NCBI RefSeq assembly: GCF_016834655.1
Contig: NZ_JAENHP010000018.1
Location: 1-64,000, forward strand
From: Paractinoplanes ovalisporus
GTDB taxonomy: Bacteria > Actinomycetota > Actinomycetes > Mycobacteriales > Micromonosporaceae
DNA length: 64,000 nt
Direction of reading: 5' to 3'
Both the position numbers and the translations under genes were made by a program. The notes under the pieces were generated by a model that did no database searches, was not told the origin of the DNA, and was given only the letters and a program-made list of their open reading frames with translations. Each line of letters opens with the position of its first letter. Positions within the stretch are counted from its first letter, which is position 1. Positions 9,501 to 17,407 of this stretch are shown piece after piece.

Positions 9501-10434
9501 CGTCTCCTACCGGCTCATGGGGCAGTTCCGGCTCGCCGCCGAGCACGACGAGCAGGTGGTGGCGCGGCGGCGCGAACTGAACGGCGAGACGCACATCTAC
9601 ACCCTGGCCAGCTCGGCCTGCCTGGCCCGCGACTGGCGGGACACCGGAGACTTCAGCCGGTCGGCGGCGCTGCTCGAACAGGTGCTGCGCGACCACATCG
9701 AGGTGCGCGGGCCGGACACCCGGGCGACGCTGACCACCCAGGCCAACTACGCGGTCTCGCTGCGCAGCCTGGGGCGGGTCGACGAGGCCGTCCGGTTGCA
9801 CCAGGACGCCTACCTGCGGCTGGCCGAACTGACCGGCCCGGACAGCCCCGACACGGTGCAGTGCCGGCTCAGCTTCGCCCTGAGCGTGCTGATGTCGGGT
9901 GACGCCGAGCGGGCCGCGGGGGAGTTGCGCGGCATCCTCAAGTTCTATCGCGAACGGCTCGGGGCGCGGCACCCGTACGCGCTGGTCTGCATGAACGACC
10001 TCGCCATCGCCGAGCGGACCTGTGCCCGGTTCGATTCGGCGCAGGCCCTGATCGCGCTCGCCGCCGAGAGCCTGACCGAGGTGCTCGGACCGGACCACCC
10101 TTACTCGCTGTCGTCGCAGATGAACCTGGTGATCTGCCGGACCGAGCCGCTCGACGTGAACGGCGGCGAGGAGAACCTGCGGCGCGCGCGGGAGAGCCTG
10201 CTCGCGATCGCCCAGAACACGCGCCGGGTGCTCGGCGCGGAACACCCCAACATGCTGCGCTTCGAGGCCAACCTCGCGTTCATCGAGGGCATGCTCGGCG
10301 ACCGTACGGCCGGTGACCGCGTCGCCGCCCTGCGCGCGCGGACCGCCACCCGCCTCGGCGACGAGCACCCGATCATCGCCGGGCTGGAGAACCGCAGCTA
10401 CCTCTTCCGCATGATCGACCCCCACCAGTTCTAG
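6550..10434 (+). CDS. fxsT: FxsT: ParA-like plus STAND NTPase plus TPR protein
   Basis: This 1294-residue protein has three visible parts. Residues 1-300 are ParA/MinD-like, with the P-loop YKGGTGRT at 10-17 and DWDLESPGLHRFF; an arginine replaces the usual lysine of GKT. Residues about 320-450 include DHVWHEWVEHLLVAAGFRVV, which resembles a degenerate TIR-like domain (inference). From residue 455 there is an NB-ARC/STAND ATPase with GMGGVGKT at 494-501 and DNADEPE as a Walker B-like stretch, and the rest is a run of tetratricopeptide repeats rich in E/Y/R/A patterns (from about residue 870). This matches the TPR protein of Fxs systems. The architecture resembles NLR-type sensors; TPRs presumably bind a partner that licenses ATP hydrolysis. 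Confidence 0.9.
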   Translation: MGQVITFYSYKGGTGRTMALANVAWILAANGHRVLAVDWDLESPGLHRFFTPFVDQGVLASTRGVIDMIRQYEWETTRADWTPGRIGRSASVRRHAFSLDWEFPGGGTLDYLSAGQQNHEYAGALTEVNWDDFYAHQDGGRFFDAMRADMKEHYDYTLIDSRTGHSDIAGICTGHLPDVLVDCFTLSEQGIDGAAQMARQLLSRREIRVLPVPMRVDPAEKRKADIGRTVAMRQFPGLPGGLSESDRTAYWLGVQVPYQAYYAYEETLAAFCDVPGSSGTLLSAYEALVGHITEGAVDALPPMAAAVRAQISARFERKPFSEADVVLLSGTGVDHVWHEWVEHLLVAAGFRVVRVGTGPDGDAPAGNAQRLKIISRADAGTAGPEDPDLRAIYTADVPRWQRIAPANAADIAGVGAAIAAERILDLVGRPIADTDALLSGAPRFPGSEPDLVVNLPARNARFTGREAGLRRLREQLRGGAAVVLAETKQIALQGMGGVGKTQMAIEYAHRYRTAYDVVAWLNAATDESLESSLRDLGVPLHVTTELSGPEYVRAVVQDLSRDKRRWLMIFDNADEPETVRNYIPYGPGHVLITSRNLSWGEQTQPLQVDVFTRDESIDHLVQRVSTLTRPEADLIAEQLADLPIAVAAAGAWLAETGTEVEEYLRLIRQEGPTAVLEATDRSIARTWDLSLNRLRDRDPAAYRMFQLCSVMAPEISLDLVYSDQMAQYLKPYNPALSERLLRGALVQQINRLALLRLDPRPASAGQGDRGGQILIHRVVQNVVRDRMTDAELAEARLQVHQVLAKARPDAEIEAQEHWPRFRQLWPHLDASGAVHSADESVRQLLIDRVRYYYMRGDAAVGRERAERTSEVWSAQLADLTDAEQARVLHRQLLHLRFNMANLIRDQGEFELSRQVDEQVLDEQQQLLPANHAHILMTRGGYAADLRGLGRYPEALELDIETYNAWREEYGEEYSRTLNARNNLAVSYRLMGQFRLAAEHDEQVVARRRELNGETHIYTLASSACLARDWRDTGDFSRSAALLEQVLRDHIEVRGPDTRATLTTQANYAVSLRSLGRVDEAVRLHQDAYLRLAELTGPDSPDTVQCRLSFALSVLMSGDAERAAGELRGILKFYRERLGARHPYALVCMNDLAIAERTCARFDSAQALIALAAESLTEVLGPDHPYSLSSQMNLVICRTEPLDVNGGEENLRRARESLLAIAQNTRRVLGAEHPNMLRFEANLAFIEGMLGDRTAGDRVAALRARTATRLGDEHPIIAGLENRSYLFRMIDPHQF

Positions 10435-10445
10435 GACGGCCCCTG

Positions 10446-11270
10446 ATGCCCGAATCCCGCGTGACGGTGCCCTCGCTGGTCGTCTCGGCGTGGCGCACCG
10501 CCCCTCCGGTGCTGCGCCGGTTCGCGTACTGGGTATGGGGAATCGGTTTTGTCAGCGTCGTGCTCGCGGTCGTGGCCGACACCCGGAACTGGTGGGGTGG
10601 CCTGCAGTTCACCTCGAACATCATCGCCGAGATCGTGTGCAGCATGGTCGCCCTGCCGGTGGCGCTGGTCATCATCGGCCGGCTCGCCGAGTATCAGGTC
10701 AAGGAGATCGACCGGGTGCGGCTGGACCGGCGTTACGGCGCGCTGCGCAAGCAGATGGCCGTGGCCGTGCGGGACACTGTGGGCCGCATCCAGGACGTCG
10801 AGCAGGAGGTGTCGGCCAGCACCAACGACTTCGCCCGGGCGGTCAAGGCCGAGAACGGCGCGCTGGCCGACGTGCATCTGGCCAACGAGGCCGCCCGCAC
10901 GATCCACGCGCAGACCGACTCCCAGCAGTGGCTGTTCTACGAGCACATCATGGCGCGGCTGCGGATCCTCGGCACCCACCTGCAGAACCTGCTGGACGAG
11001 CGGGACCGCAACGGCGACCCGATCGACGAGTCGGCCGACTTCGCCCGGCTGTGGATCGACCTGGAGTCCGCGCTCGCGCATCAGCGGCAGATCATGGCGA
11101 CCGCGCACGAGCTTTTCCGTACGCGGCCGGCCGTGACCGTGCGCAACGTGACCCGGGCCAACCGGTTGCGCGACGCCGCGATCGAGCACCTGCGCGGTAT
11201 CGACCGGCTGCTCGAGCTCTGCGAGGCCGTGGAGAAGGAGGTGACCGGGCCCGACCTCAGGCCGTCGTGA
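10446..11270 (+). CDS. Two-TM membrane protein ending the Fxs operon
   Basis: This 274-residue protein has two hydrophobic segments near the N-terminus (FAYWVWGIGFVSVVLAVVAD and IIAEIVCSMVALPVALVIIG). They are followed by a long hydrophilic helical region (residues 85-274) rich in E/R/A that is likely cytoplasmic. It begins 11 bases after FxsT on the same strand, so it belongs to the operon. I do not recognise the family. A membrane anchor or output module for FxsC/FxsT is an inference from position. Its last 14 bases overlap the 3' end of the convergent hydrolase. Confidence 0.8.
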   Translation: MPESRVTVPSLVVSAWRTAPPVLRRFAYWVWGIGFVSVVLAVVADTRNWWGGLQFTSNIIAEIVCSMVALPVALVIIGRLAEYQVKEIDRVRLDRRYGALRKQMAVAVRDTVGRIQDVEQEVSASTNDFARAVKAENGALADVHLANEAARTIHAQTDSQQWLFYEHIMARLRILGTHLQNLLDERDRNGDPIDESADFARLWIDLESALAHQRQIMATAHELFRTRPAVTVRNVTRANRLRDAAIEHLRGIDRLLELCEAVEKEVTGPDLRPS

Positions 11271-12138
11271 GCCAGGCCAGCATCCGCGGCAGCACCTCCA
11301 TGGCCGCGAAATGGGCCGCGCCGTGCTGCACGACGACCTCGGCCCGGGGGATCCGCTCGGCCAGCCAGCGGCTGTGGCTGGCCGGCGAGAACGTGTCGTG
11401 GGCGCCGTGCCAGAGCCGGACCGGCGGCACGATGGTGTCGAGCGCGAACCCCCAGTCGCCGCGGAACGCGAGCACGTCGTCGACCCAGCCGTACGGGCCC
11501 AGGCGCAGCGCGTCGGCGTAACTGGCCACGAGCAGGCGGCGGTACATGACGCTCTGCATGAACCGCAGGTCCGGCCCCGACATCTGGGTGCGCAGCTCCT
11601 CGATGAGGCTCTCCGGGTCGGCCGCGGTCTGCTCCACGAGGGCGCGCATCTCCTGCATCAGCTCCTCGGCGCCCCGGTCGGCGGCCGAGTGCTTGCGGGC
11701 GTTGGTCTCGGACATGCCGCCGTACCAGTCGAGGTCGTCGGCGTCCGAGGGCGCGAGACCGACCAGGACGGCCGCACGTTCGACCCGGTGCGGCAGCAGT
11801 GAGGCGCAGGCCAGCGCGTGCGGGCCGCCGCCGGAGCGGCCGACGACGGCGAACCGTTCGACCCCGAGATGGTCGGCGACGGCGTTGACGTCACGGGCGG
11901 CGTCGGCCACGCGGCGGCCGGGCAGGCGGGTGGAGCCGCCGTACCCGGGGCGGTCGTAGCTGATGAGCCGGATGCCCTGGCGGTAGAGCAGGCTGTTGCG
12001 GGGTTTGGGGCCGCCGCGCGAACCCGGGGTGCCGTGCAGCAGGAAGACCGGGGCGCCGTCGGGGGCGCCGGACACCTCGACCGCGAGGACCCGGCCGTCG
12101 ACGTCGATCTCGAAACGGGATCTCACGGCGGTCTCCAT
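11257..12138 (-). CDS. Alpha/beta-hydrolase
   Basis: This 293-residue protein has the alpha/beta-hydrolase fold. The oxyanion region reads HGTPGSRGG, the nucleophile elbow is GRSGGGPHALA (Ser in G-x-S-x-G), and the acid and histidine regions are WHGAHDTFSP and HGAAHFAAMEVLP near the C-terminus. The chemistry could be esterase, epoxide hydrolase or C-C bond cleavage; the substrate is not predictable. I place the start at ATG 12138 (METAVRSR); an ATG at 12171 is possible. No strong ribosome-binding site decides between them. It converges with the Fxs membrane gene and the two 3' ends overlap. Confidence 0.87.
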   Translation of the reverse strand: METAVRSRFEIDVDGRVLAVEVSGAPDGAPVFLLHGTPGSRGGPKPRNSLLYRQGIRLISYDRPGYGGSTRLPGRRVADAARDVNAVADHLGVERFAVVGRSGGGPHALACASLLPHRVERAAVLVGLAPSDADDLDWYGGMSETNARKHSAADRGAEELMQEMRALVEQTAADPESLIEELRTQMSGPDLRFMQSVMYRRLLVASYADALRLGPYGWVDDVLAFRGDWGFALDTIVPPVRLWHGAHDTFSPASHSRWLAERIPRAEVVVQHGAAHFAAMEVLPRMLAWLTTA

Positions 12139-12252
12139 CCCGAGAGTGACTGTCTGTCTACGGACAGTCATCGATGGTAGCCGCGGTTTTGTCGTACGGG
12201 CGCGGTACCGTTCCGCCGTCGTTGGGGTTGTCGTCGTTTTCGAGGTGAGTCG

Positions 12253-12564
12253 ATGTATCGCCAGGGAGACGTGTTGATCGTGCCGGTGGCTTCGGTGCCG
12301 GTCTGCTCGGCCGTGCCGCGTGACCGCCGTGGGCGGATGGTGCTGGCCCGCGGGGAGGCGACCGGTCACGCCCACGTGATCGGCGGTCCCGGGCTGCGGC
12401 TGCTGGCCGACGTCGACGATCCCGAGAGCATGTTTCTCGACGTGCCGTCCTACGGCCGGGTCACCCACGAGGAGCACGGGCCGATCTCGCTGCCGGCCGG
12501 GCACTACCGCGTGGTCCGCCAGCGCGAATACGTGCCCGGTTCGTTCCGCCCGGTCGCGGACTGA
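12253..12564 (+). CDS. Small uncharacterised RQGDV protein, partner of the next gene
   Basis: The product has 103 residues, begins MYRQGDVLIVPV, and contains a central GHAHVI and the C-terminal block LPAGHYRVVRQREYVPG. The pattern is beta-rich, with no signal peptide or membrane segment. Proteins with this opening and ending often lie next to DUF6745 genes, as here, eleven bases before the next start. Its biochemical role is unknown. GAGGTGAG upstream supports ATG 12253. The pair looks like a two-gene operon. Confidence 0.75.
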   Translation: MYRQGDVLIVPVASVPVCSAVPRDRRGRMVLARGEATGHAHVIGGPGLRLLADVDDPESMFLDVPSYGRVTHEEHGPISLPAGHYRVVRQREYVPGSFRPVAD

Positions 12565-12575
12565 GAGGCGGCGTC

Positions 12576-13754
12576 ATGCGACTCACCGACGAGCAGGAAA
12601 CGGCGGCCGCAGCCGTCGAAGATCAGTGGCTGGCCGCGGCGCTCGAGACGGCGCCCGCCGACCGGGCCGCGGCCGAGGCCGGGGTGCGCTCGGCCTATCG
12701 GCAGGCCGGGTTGCCTGAGCCCGAGCGGGTGTTCTGGCTGGGTTCTCCCCGGGCCGGCGCGGTGGCGGCCGCGTTGCTGGGCGGGGCCGCTCCTGAGGGG
12801 CCCGACTGGATTTTCCGCCTGCGCGACTCCTTGGCTCTTTCCGGGTCGCGCTCGTCGGCCTCTTCCGAGGCGCGTGGGTCCGTGGCTGCTCCGGGCTGGG
12901 TTTCCGTACGTCGTCAGGTGCGCACCGAGCCGTGGGCGGCCGCTCGTGAGCGGGCCGCCGGGGTGCTCGGACCCGAGGGTTGGGCGCAGCTGGGCGCCGC
13001 GGCCGGGCGGCGCTCGTGGGGGCTGGTGATGGACCGGGTGGCCGGTCGTCTCCGGCTGCGCCTGGGCGAAGACCTGCTCGCCGAGTTGCCGGGCGGCCTG
13101 GGCCGGGCCGCGCGTTCGCGGCTGCTCGACGCGATCTACGGGCAGCACGACGGCGTCTGGCTGTCGACGTTCGAGGCGGCCGACAAGCTGCGGCCCGGGG
13201 CCGGGCTGATGGACGGCTTGGGCGGGCTCGCCGCCGTGGCCCGCCACTGTGGCTGGTGGTGGGCCGGTTCACGCTGGGCGATCCTCACCGAGCGCCCGTC
13301 CCGGCTGGCCCGCGACAACGTCGGCCGCCTGCACCGCGGCGAGGGCCCGGCCATGGAGTTCCCCGACGGTTATGCGCTGTGGGCGTGGCGCGGCATGCCC
13401 ATCCCGACCGAACTGGCGGCCGAGCTGCCGTCGCTCACGGCCGAACGCATCGGCGCCGAGTCGAACGCCGAACTGCGCCGGGTGATGCTGGAACACTTCG
13501 GTTACGACCGCTACCTGCGCGAGGCCGGCGCCCGGGCCATGCACCAGGACGAGACCGGCACACTGTGGTTCCTGGCCCTCCCCGGCGACGAACCGCTGGT
13601 GATGGTCGAGGTCGTCAACGCAACCCCCGAGCCCGACGGCACAAGCCGCGTCTACTGGCTGCGCGTGCCACCCACCACGCGTACGGCCCGCGAGGGCGTG
13701 GCCTGGACGTTCGGCCTGACCGCCGACGAATACCACCCGCTGGTGCAGACCTAG
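12576..13754 (+). CDS. DUF6745-type protein of unknown function
   Basis: The product has 392 residues and is soluble. The N-terminus has a helical block (RAAAEAGVRSAYRQAGLPEPERVFWLGSPRAG). The middle contains CGWWWAGSRWAILTERPS. The C-terminus closes with MVEVVNATPEPDGTSRVYWLRVPP followed by ARE and AWTFGL, typical of DUF6745 proteins as I remember them. No catalytic motif is clear. GAGAGG seven bases before ATG 12576 supports the start. It follows the small RQGDV gene closely and is followed by a 583-base gap holding a tandem repeat. The domain assignment is from memory and needs a profile search. Confidence 0.7.
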   Translation: MRLTDEQETAAAAVEDQWLAAALETAPADRAAAEAGVRSAYRQAGLPEPERVFWLGSPRAGAVAAALLGGAAPEGPDWIFRLRDSLALSGSRSSASSEARGSVAAPGWVSVRRQVRTEPWAAARERAAGVLGPEGWAQLGAAAGRRSWGLVMDRVAGRLRLRLGEDLLAELPGGLGRAARSRLLDAIYGQHDGVWLSTFEAADKLRPGAGLMDGLGGLAAVARHCGWWWAGSRWAILTERPSRLARDNVGRLHRGEGPAMEFPDGYALWAWRGMPIPTELAAELPSLTAERIGAESNAELRRVMLEHFGYDRYLREAGARAMHQDETGTLWFLALPGDEPLVMVEVVNATPEPDGTSRVYWLRVPPTTRTAREGVAWTFGLTADEYHPLVQT

Positions 13755-13834
13755 GCCGGGTGTTCCCGCTCGTCGCCCATCCCACAGCGGGTTCGGTGCG
13801 CGGGAACTGGTTCCCTGCTTCAGCGCTGGCTCGC

Positions 13835-14121
13835 TGCGCGGGGTTCGTTTCGCGTCTGAGCGCGGGGATGTCGGGTGCGGCGGCTCGTGTCTTGCCCAAG
13901 CCTGGGAAAGCCGCGTGCGGTGGCTCGTGGCGTGGTGTCTCTCAGCCCGGGCTCGCTGCGTGGTGGTTCGTGTCGCGTCTGAGCGGGGGATTGCTGTGTG
14001 CGGTGGTTCGTGTCGCGTCTGAGCGCGGGACTGCCGTATGCGGTGGTTCGTGTCTCCGGCCCAGCGTGAGGACGCCGCGTGCGGTGCCTCGTGGCATGTC
14101 CCCGCGTGGGAGCACTGCGCG
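13835..14121. repeat. Seven-copy 41-bp degenerate tandem repeat
   Basis: Between the convergent 3' ends at 13754 and 14338 lies a non-coding stretch with seven diverged copies of a unit that opens TGCGGTGGTTCGTG. Copies start at 13835, 13876, 13916, 13957, 13999, 14039 and 14080, a period of 40-42 bases. The two best-kept units (13957 and 13999) share GTTCGTGTCGCGTCTGAGCG. There are no spacers, so this is not a CRISPR. The remaining gap (14122-14337) shows nothing I can name. Replication slippage is the likely origin. Confidence 0.85.
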
Positions 14122-14337
14122 CCGCAACCAAGATCGGCTGCTACTGACTCCTACCCATGACCCGCCCTTACCGTGGGACCCCCGCCCTCGGCCATAAGTG
14201 TGGCGGGAAAAGGCGATCTCTGCGGGGGTGGGAGGCATCGGCTGTGGACAAACGAGGATTGTGGATAACGACGCTAATCGATTCGGACCGTGCGGGGGTG
14301 GGGCGGCGGCACGGTCACACCGACGAACGGCCCGGCG

Positions 14338-15198
14338 CTAGGTTGCGGGCCAGGTGGCGGGGATGCGTTCCAGCAAGCCCTCGGTGTAGACGTCGCGCAG
14401 GGCCAGCGGCTTCAGGTGGACGTAGCCGATGTGGCAGTCGCACAGGGTGTTCGTGCACGGGCGGGGACGTAGGGCGGTGCGCCACGAACCGTCGTACAGG
14501 TTGCCCAGCGGGGTGGGGATGAAGTGGCAACGGCGTACGGTGCCGTCGCCCAGCACCGAGATCGCGGTCTCGCCCGCGTGACAGGGCAGGCCCAGCGATC
14601 GGTGCGGCCGCACGCTGTCGCCGAACCGGGGGTCCACGGCCGTCCACCGGGCCTCCTCGGCGGCCGTGTAGACGTGGCCCTCGGCGGCGTTGATCCAGAG
14701 GTAGACCGAGGGTGGAAGCGCGGCCCGCAGGGCCACCGCCTCGTCGTAGTGCTCGGGCAGGCCGACCACGCCGACCGAGTAGCGCACGCCCAGATCGTCG
14801 AGCTGCCGGCAGCGGGCCAGGAAGCGGTCGCGGGTCACCTGGCCCGGGTGGTAGGTCGCCCACAACGCCGCCACTCGGGTGTCCGCTGTGGAGAGCCAGT
14901 CCACCCGTACGGCAAGATTGGTCTGGATCGCCACCCGGGCGACGTGCGGCAGGTGGGACAGCCGCGCGATCGTCTCGCGGTACCAGCTGCGCGTCAGGCC
15001 CTCGCCCCACGGCGTGAACAGCACCGACAGCCGGCGGTCGTCCGTGGCCTCGACCCACGCGGCGAAGCGCAGCAGGTCGGCCTTGTCGGCGCGCAGCAGC
15101 TCGGGCGGGTCGACCCGCTTGGCGAACGGGCAGTACGGGCAGTCGTAGTTGCAGCTCGCCAGCGGCCCCCGATAGAGCACGTACAGGTCGTCGGTCAT
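14338..15198 (-). CDS. STM4011-family radical SAM protein
   Basis: The protein has 286 residues, a compact radical SAM enzyme. CNYDCPYC near residue 14 is the C-x3-C-x2-C cluster motif. FTPWGEGLTRSW and the cysteines in PLGNLYD through PCTNTLCDCHIGY follow; the latter may bind a second cluster or metal. It is the last gene of a five-gene operon equivalent to Salmonella STM4011-4015. Its ATG overlaps the stop of the preceding gene (ATGA). The substrate is unknown. The family assignment comes from gene order plus motif pattern. Confidence 0.88.
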   Translation of the reverse strand: MTDDLYVLYRGPLASCNYDCPYCPFAKRVDPPELLRADKADLLRFAAWVEATDDRRLSVLFTPWGEGLTRSWYRETIARLSHLPHVARVAIQTNLAVRVDWLSTADTRVAALWATYHPGQVTRDRFLARCRQLDDLGVRYSVGVVGLPEHYDEAVALRAALPPSVYLWINAAEGHVYTAAEEARWTAVDPRFGDSVRPHRSLGLPCHAGETAISVLGDGTVRRCHFIPTPLGNLYDGSWRTALRPRPCTNTLCDCHIGYVHLKPLALRDVYTEGLLERIPATWPAT

Positions 15199-16499
15199 CG
15201 TGGGACGTACGCCCCCATCGCCTCGCGGACCGGCCCGGAGACCAGCCACGGCCCGATGGCGTCGGACTGCGCCAGCCCGGCGGCGGTCAGCGTGCACCGG
15301 TCGTCGCTCAGCCAGCCCCGCTCGACCAGTTCGCCCAGCTGCGGAAAGTCGTCGGTGTGGGAGCCGCCGAAACGCTCCCGGTAGGCCACCGCGTCGACGC
15401 CCTCGCAGCGCAGGATCGACTTGAGCAACCACCGCCGCCGCTGTTCCGTGCCGTCGAGGTCGAAGCCGATCCCGGCGTACCGAAAGTCCTCCTCGGGCCG
15501 GGCCAGATAGTCGTCGATCACCGCTCGCACCTCGGAGACGCCGACCGCGTAGTCGAACGAGTAGTGCAGTGACGTCGTGTACGACCGGGCCCCGCAGCCC
15601 AGCCCGACCATGCCGTCGTCCTGGCAGCAGTAGTCCGGCCCGTCGATCACCGGGGCGCCGGCTCGGCGGAACTGCCGCATCGACCGCTGCTCGTACCCCG
15701 CCGCGGTCAGCACCTCGACCGCCTGCCGATACAAGTCCTGTCGCTGGGCGTCCCAGCCGTCCCGGCCGTGCGCGCGCCGGCCCAGCCCGGTGAGCGGCCG
15801 CACATAGAGCGGATAGAGATACAACTCCTCCGGACTCCACTTCAGCGCCTCGTCCAGCGAATGCTGCCAGGTCGCGGCCGTCTGCCCGTCGATGCCGTAG
15901 ATCAGGTCGACATTGAGCACGGGGATTTCCGCCGTACGGATGGTCTCGAGCGCCCCGAGCACATCGGCGAGCCGTTGTGGGCGCCCGGCCGCGTGCGCCT
16001 CGGCGTCGAGAAAGCTCTGGATCCCCATGCTGATCCGGGTCGTGCCGTGCGCGGCCAGCACCGCCAGCCGGTCGGCCGTCGCGGTCGCCGGTGATGTCTC
16101 GACCGACATCGGCAGTGTCCCGACCCCGAACGCCGCCCCGACGATCGCGAACAGCTCCGCCAGCTCCGGCGCGGTCAGGTAGGTCGGTGTGCCGCCGCCG
16201 ATCGCTAGCTGGGCGAAGGTGGCGTCGGTGGCGAGGGACTCCCGCACCGCGACCGCTTGGCGGCGAAGCTGGGCCAGATAGGCGGTCACCTGCTCGGCGG
16301 GCGGATTGGCCCGGGTGAACAGGTTGCAGAACCCGCAGCGCATCTCGCAGAACGGCAGATGCACGTAGCCGAAGAGCGCATCCTGTCGTTCCCGCGCCCA
16401 CACGTCGCTGAGCGCCCGCCGCGGTTCCAGCCGTCGGTAGGCGGTCTTGTGCGGGTAGGCGTAGAGGTAGCCCTGGTAGGGCGATTCGTCGAGTTTCAT
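15195..16499 (-). CDS. STM4012-family radical SAM protein (HemN-like)
   Basis: This 434-residue radical SAM enzyme resembles the coproporphyrinogen III dehydrogenase (HemN) group. The cluster motif is CEMRCGFC inside YVHLPFCEMRCGFCNLFTR. Downstream GGGTPTYL, VETSPATA, RISMGIQSF and NVDLIYGIDGQT match the HemN-type barrel. In this gene setting it is the STM4012 component, not the housekeeping heme enzyme. It overlaps the neighbours by ATGA at both ends. The start at 16499 follows the conserved MKLDESPYQGY opening. The reaction is unknown; the fold suggests hydrogen abstraction on a tetrapyrrole-like or peptide substrate. Confidence 0.9.
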   Translation of the reverse strand: MKLDESPYQGYLYAYPHKTAYRRLEPRRALSDVWARERQDALFGYVHLPFCEMRCGFCNLFTRANPPAEQVTAYLAQLRRQAVAVRESLATDATFAQLAIGGGTPTYLTAPELAELFAIVGAAFGVGTLPMSVETSPATATADRLAVLAAHGTTRISMGIQSFLDAEAHAAGRPQRLADVLGALETIRTAEIPVLNVDLIYGIDGQTAATWQHSLDEALKWSPEELYLYPLYVRPLTGLGRRAHGRDGWDAQRQDLYRQAVEVLTAAGYEQRSMRQFRRAGAPVIDGPDYCCQDDGMVGLGCGARSYTTSLHYSFDYAVGVSEVRAVIDDYLARPEEDFRYAGIGFDLDGTEQRRRWLLKSILRCEGVDAVAYRERFGGSHTDDFPQLGELVERGWLSDDRCTLTAAGLAQSDAIGPWLVSGPVREAMGAYVPR

Positions 16500-17407
16500 C
16501 GTGTTCCCGGGTTCGTCCTGCGGGCAGTCTCTTCGGCTTCGGGAAGCGTGGGGGTCGCGCGGGCGTCGCGGGGTGTGGGGGTCGCGCGGGCGTCGCGGGG
16601 TGTGGGGGTCGCGCGGGCCTCCAGGACGAACTGGGCGTACGGGACCGTCCAGACTGCCTCGTGGGCGACTCGGTGCCCGGTGTGGCCGTCCTCGCCGTAG
16701 AGGGTTCCGTGGTCGGAGCAGATGATGACCTGGCAGGGGCGGCCGCGGCTCGTGACCAGGTCGAAGAGGCCTTGCAAGCGGCTGTCCACATAGGCCAGCG
16801 CGGCGGCGTGGCTGGTGAGGCTGTCTTCGGAGGCGCCCCGAAGGTAGTGCTTGTTGGGCTGGTGCAGGGCGGCCACGTTGACAAACGTGAACAGCGGCCG
16901 TTCCGGCGGCAGGGCCGCGACGACCGTCTCGAGCCGGGCGATCTGCGCGCCGAGGCCGTCGGGGGCGGTCACGCCGAACTCGCGCTCCCAATGAGCCTCG
17001 GCGAAGAGGCCCGGCAGCACCCGCCCGAGCGGCGTCTGCGGGTTGAAGAACCCGACACCACCGAGGCAGACCGTGTGATAGCCGGCTTCGGCGAGCCCGC
17101 TCGGCAGGTCGGCGGCCTCGAAGACGTACGTCGTGGGTCCGCTCGTCTCGCTGCCCCCGAAGCGCGCCGCGAACATCCGCTCGTGCGGGCCCGGCGTCAC
17201 CGGCGTCGGCAGAAACCCGGCGAAGAACGCGTGGTGCGCGGCATAGGTGAAGGACGCCGGCGTGTGCCTTTTCTCCCACTGCCCGCCCGGAAGGTGTTTC
17301 GCCAGCGTCGGCGTGCGGCCACCCTCCAGTTCGGACACCGCTACGTCGTAGCGCAAGGTATCGAGCGTCACGAGAAGCAGATCGTGGCTGCCGATCAGCT
17401 CACGCAC
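16496..17407 (-). CDS. STM4013/SEN3800-family alkaline-phosphatase-fold hydrolase
   Basis: The product has about 303 residues and an alkaline phosphatase/sulfatase fold. TLDTLRYD near the N-terminus supplies the first metal-binding aspartates, and IICSDHGTLYGEDGHTGH supplies the second metal-site residues. A phosphodiesterase, phosphatase or sulfatase activity is expected from the fold. GTG 17407 is used as the start because the fold begins there; it overlaps the upstream gene by 13 bases. The C-terminus carries a 9-residue repeat (RDARATPTP) encoded by a 27-base DNA repeat at about 16547-16620, which looks like a recent expansion outside the core fold. Confidence 0.87.
   Translation of the reverse strand: MRELIGSHDLLLVTLDTLRYDVAVSELEGGRTPTLAKHLPGGQWEKRHTPASFTYAAHHAFFAGFLPTPVTPGPHERMFAARFGGSETSGPTTYVFEAADLPSGLAEAGYHTVCLGGVGFFNPQTPLGRVLPGLFAEAHWEREFGVTAPDGLGAQIARLETVVAALPPERPLFTFVNVAALHQPNKHYLRGASEDSLTSHAAALAYVDSRLQGLFDLVTSRGRPCQVIICSDHGTLYGEDGHTGHRVAHEAVWTVPYAQFVLEARATPTPRDARATPTPRDARATPTLPEAEETARRTNPGTR

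Noticed and set aside
6886..10425. 1179-codon open frame on the minus strand opposite FxsT
   Set aside because: Its translation is low-complexity (G, R, V, D, H, Q rich) with no domain, while the plus frame has P-loops and TPRs. It is a shadow of high-GC codon bias.
13835..14121. CRISPR-like periodicity of 41 bases
   Set aside because: Units are contiguous and diverged, with no unique spacers and no cas genes nearby.
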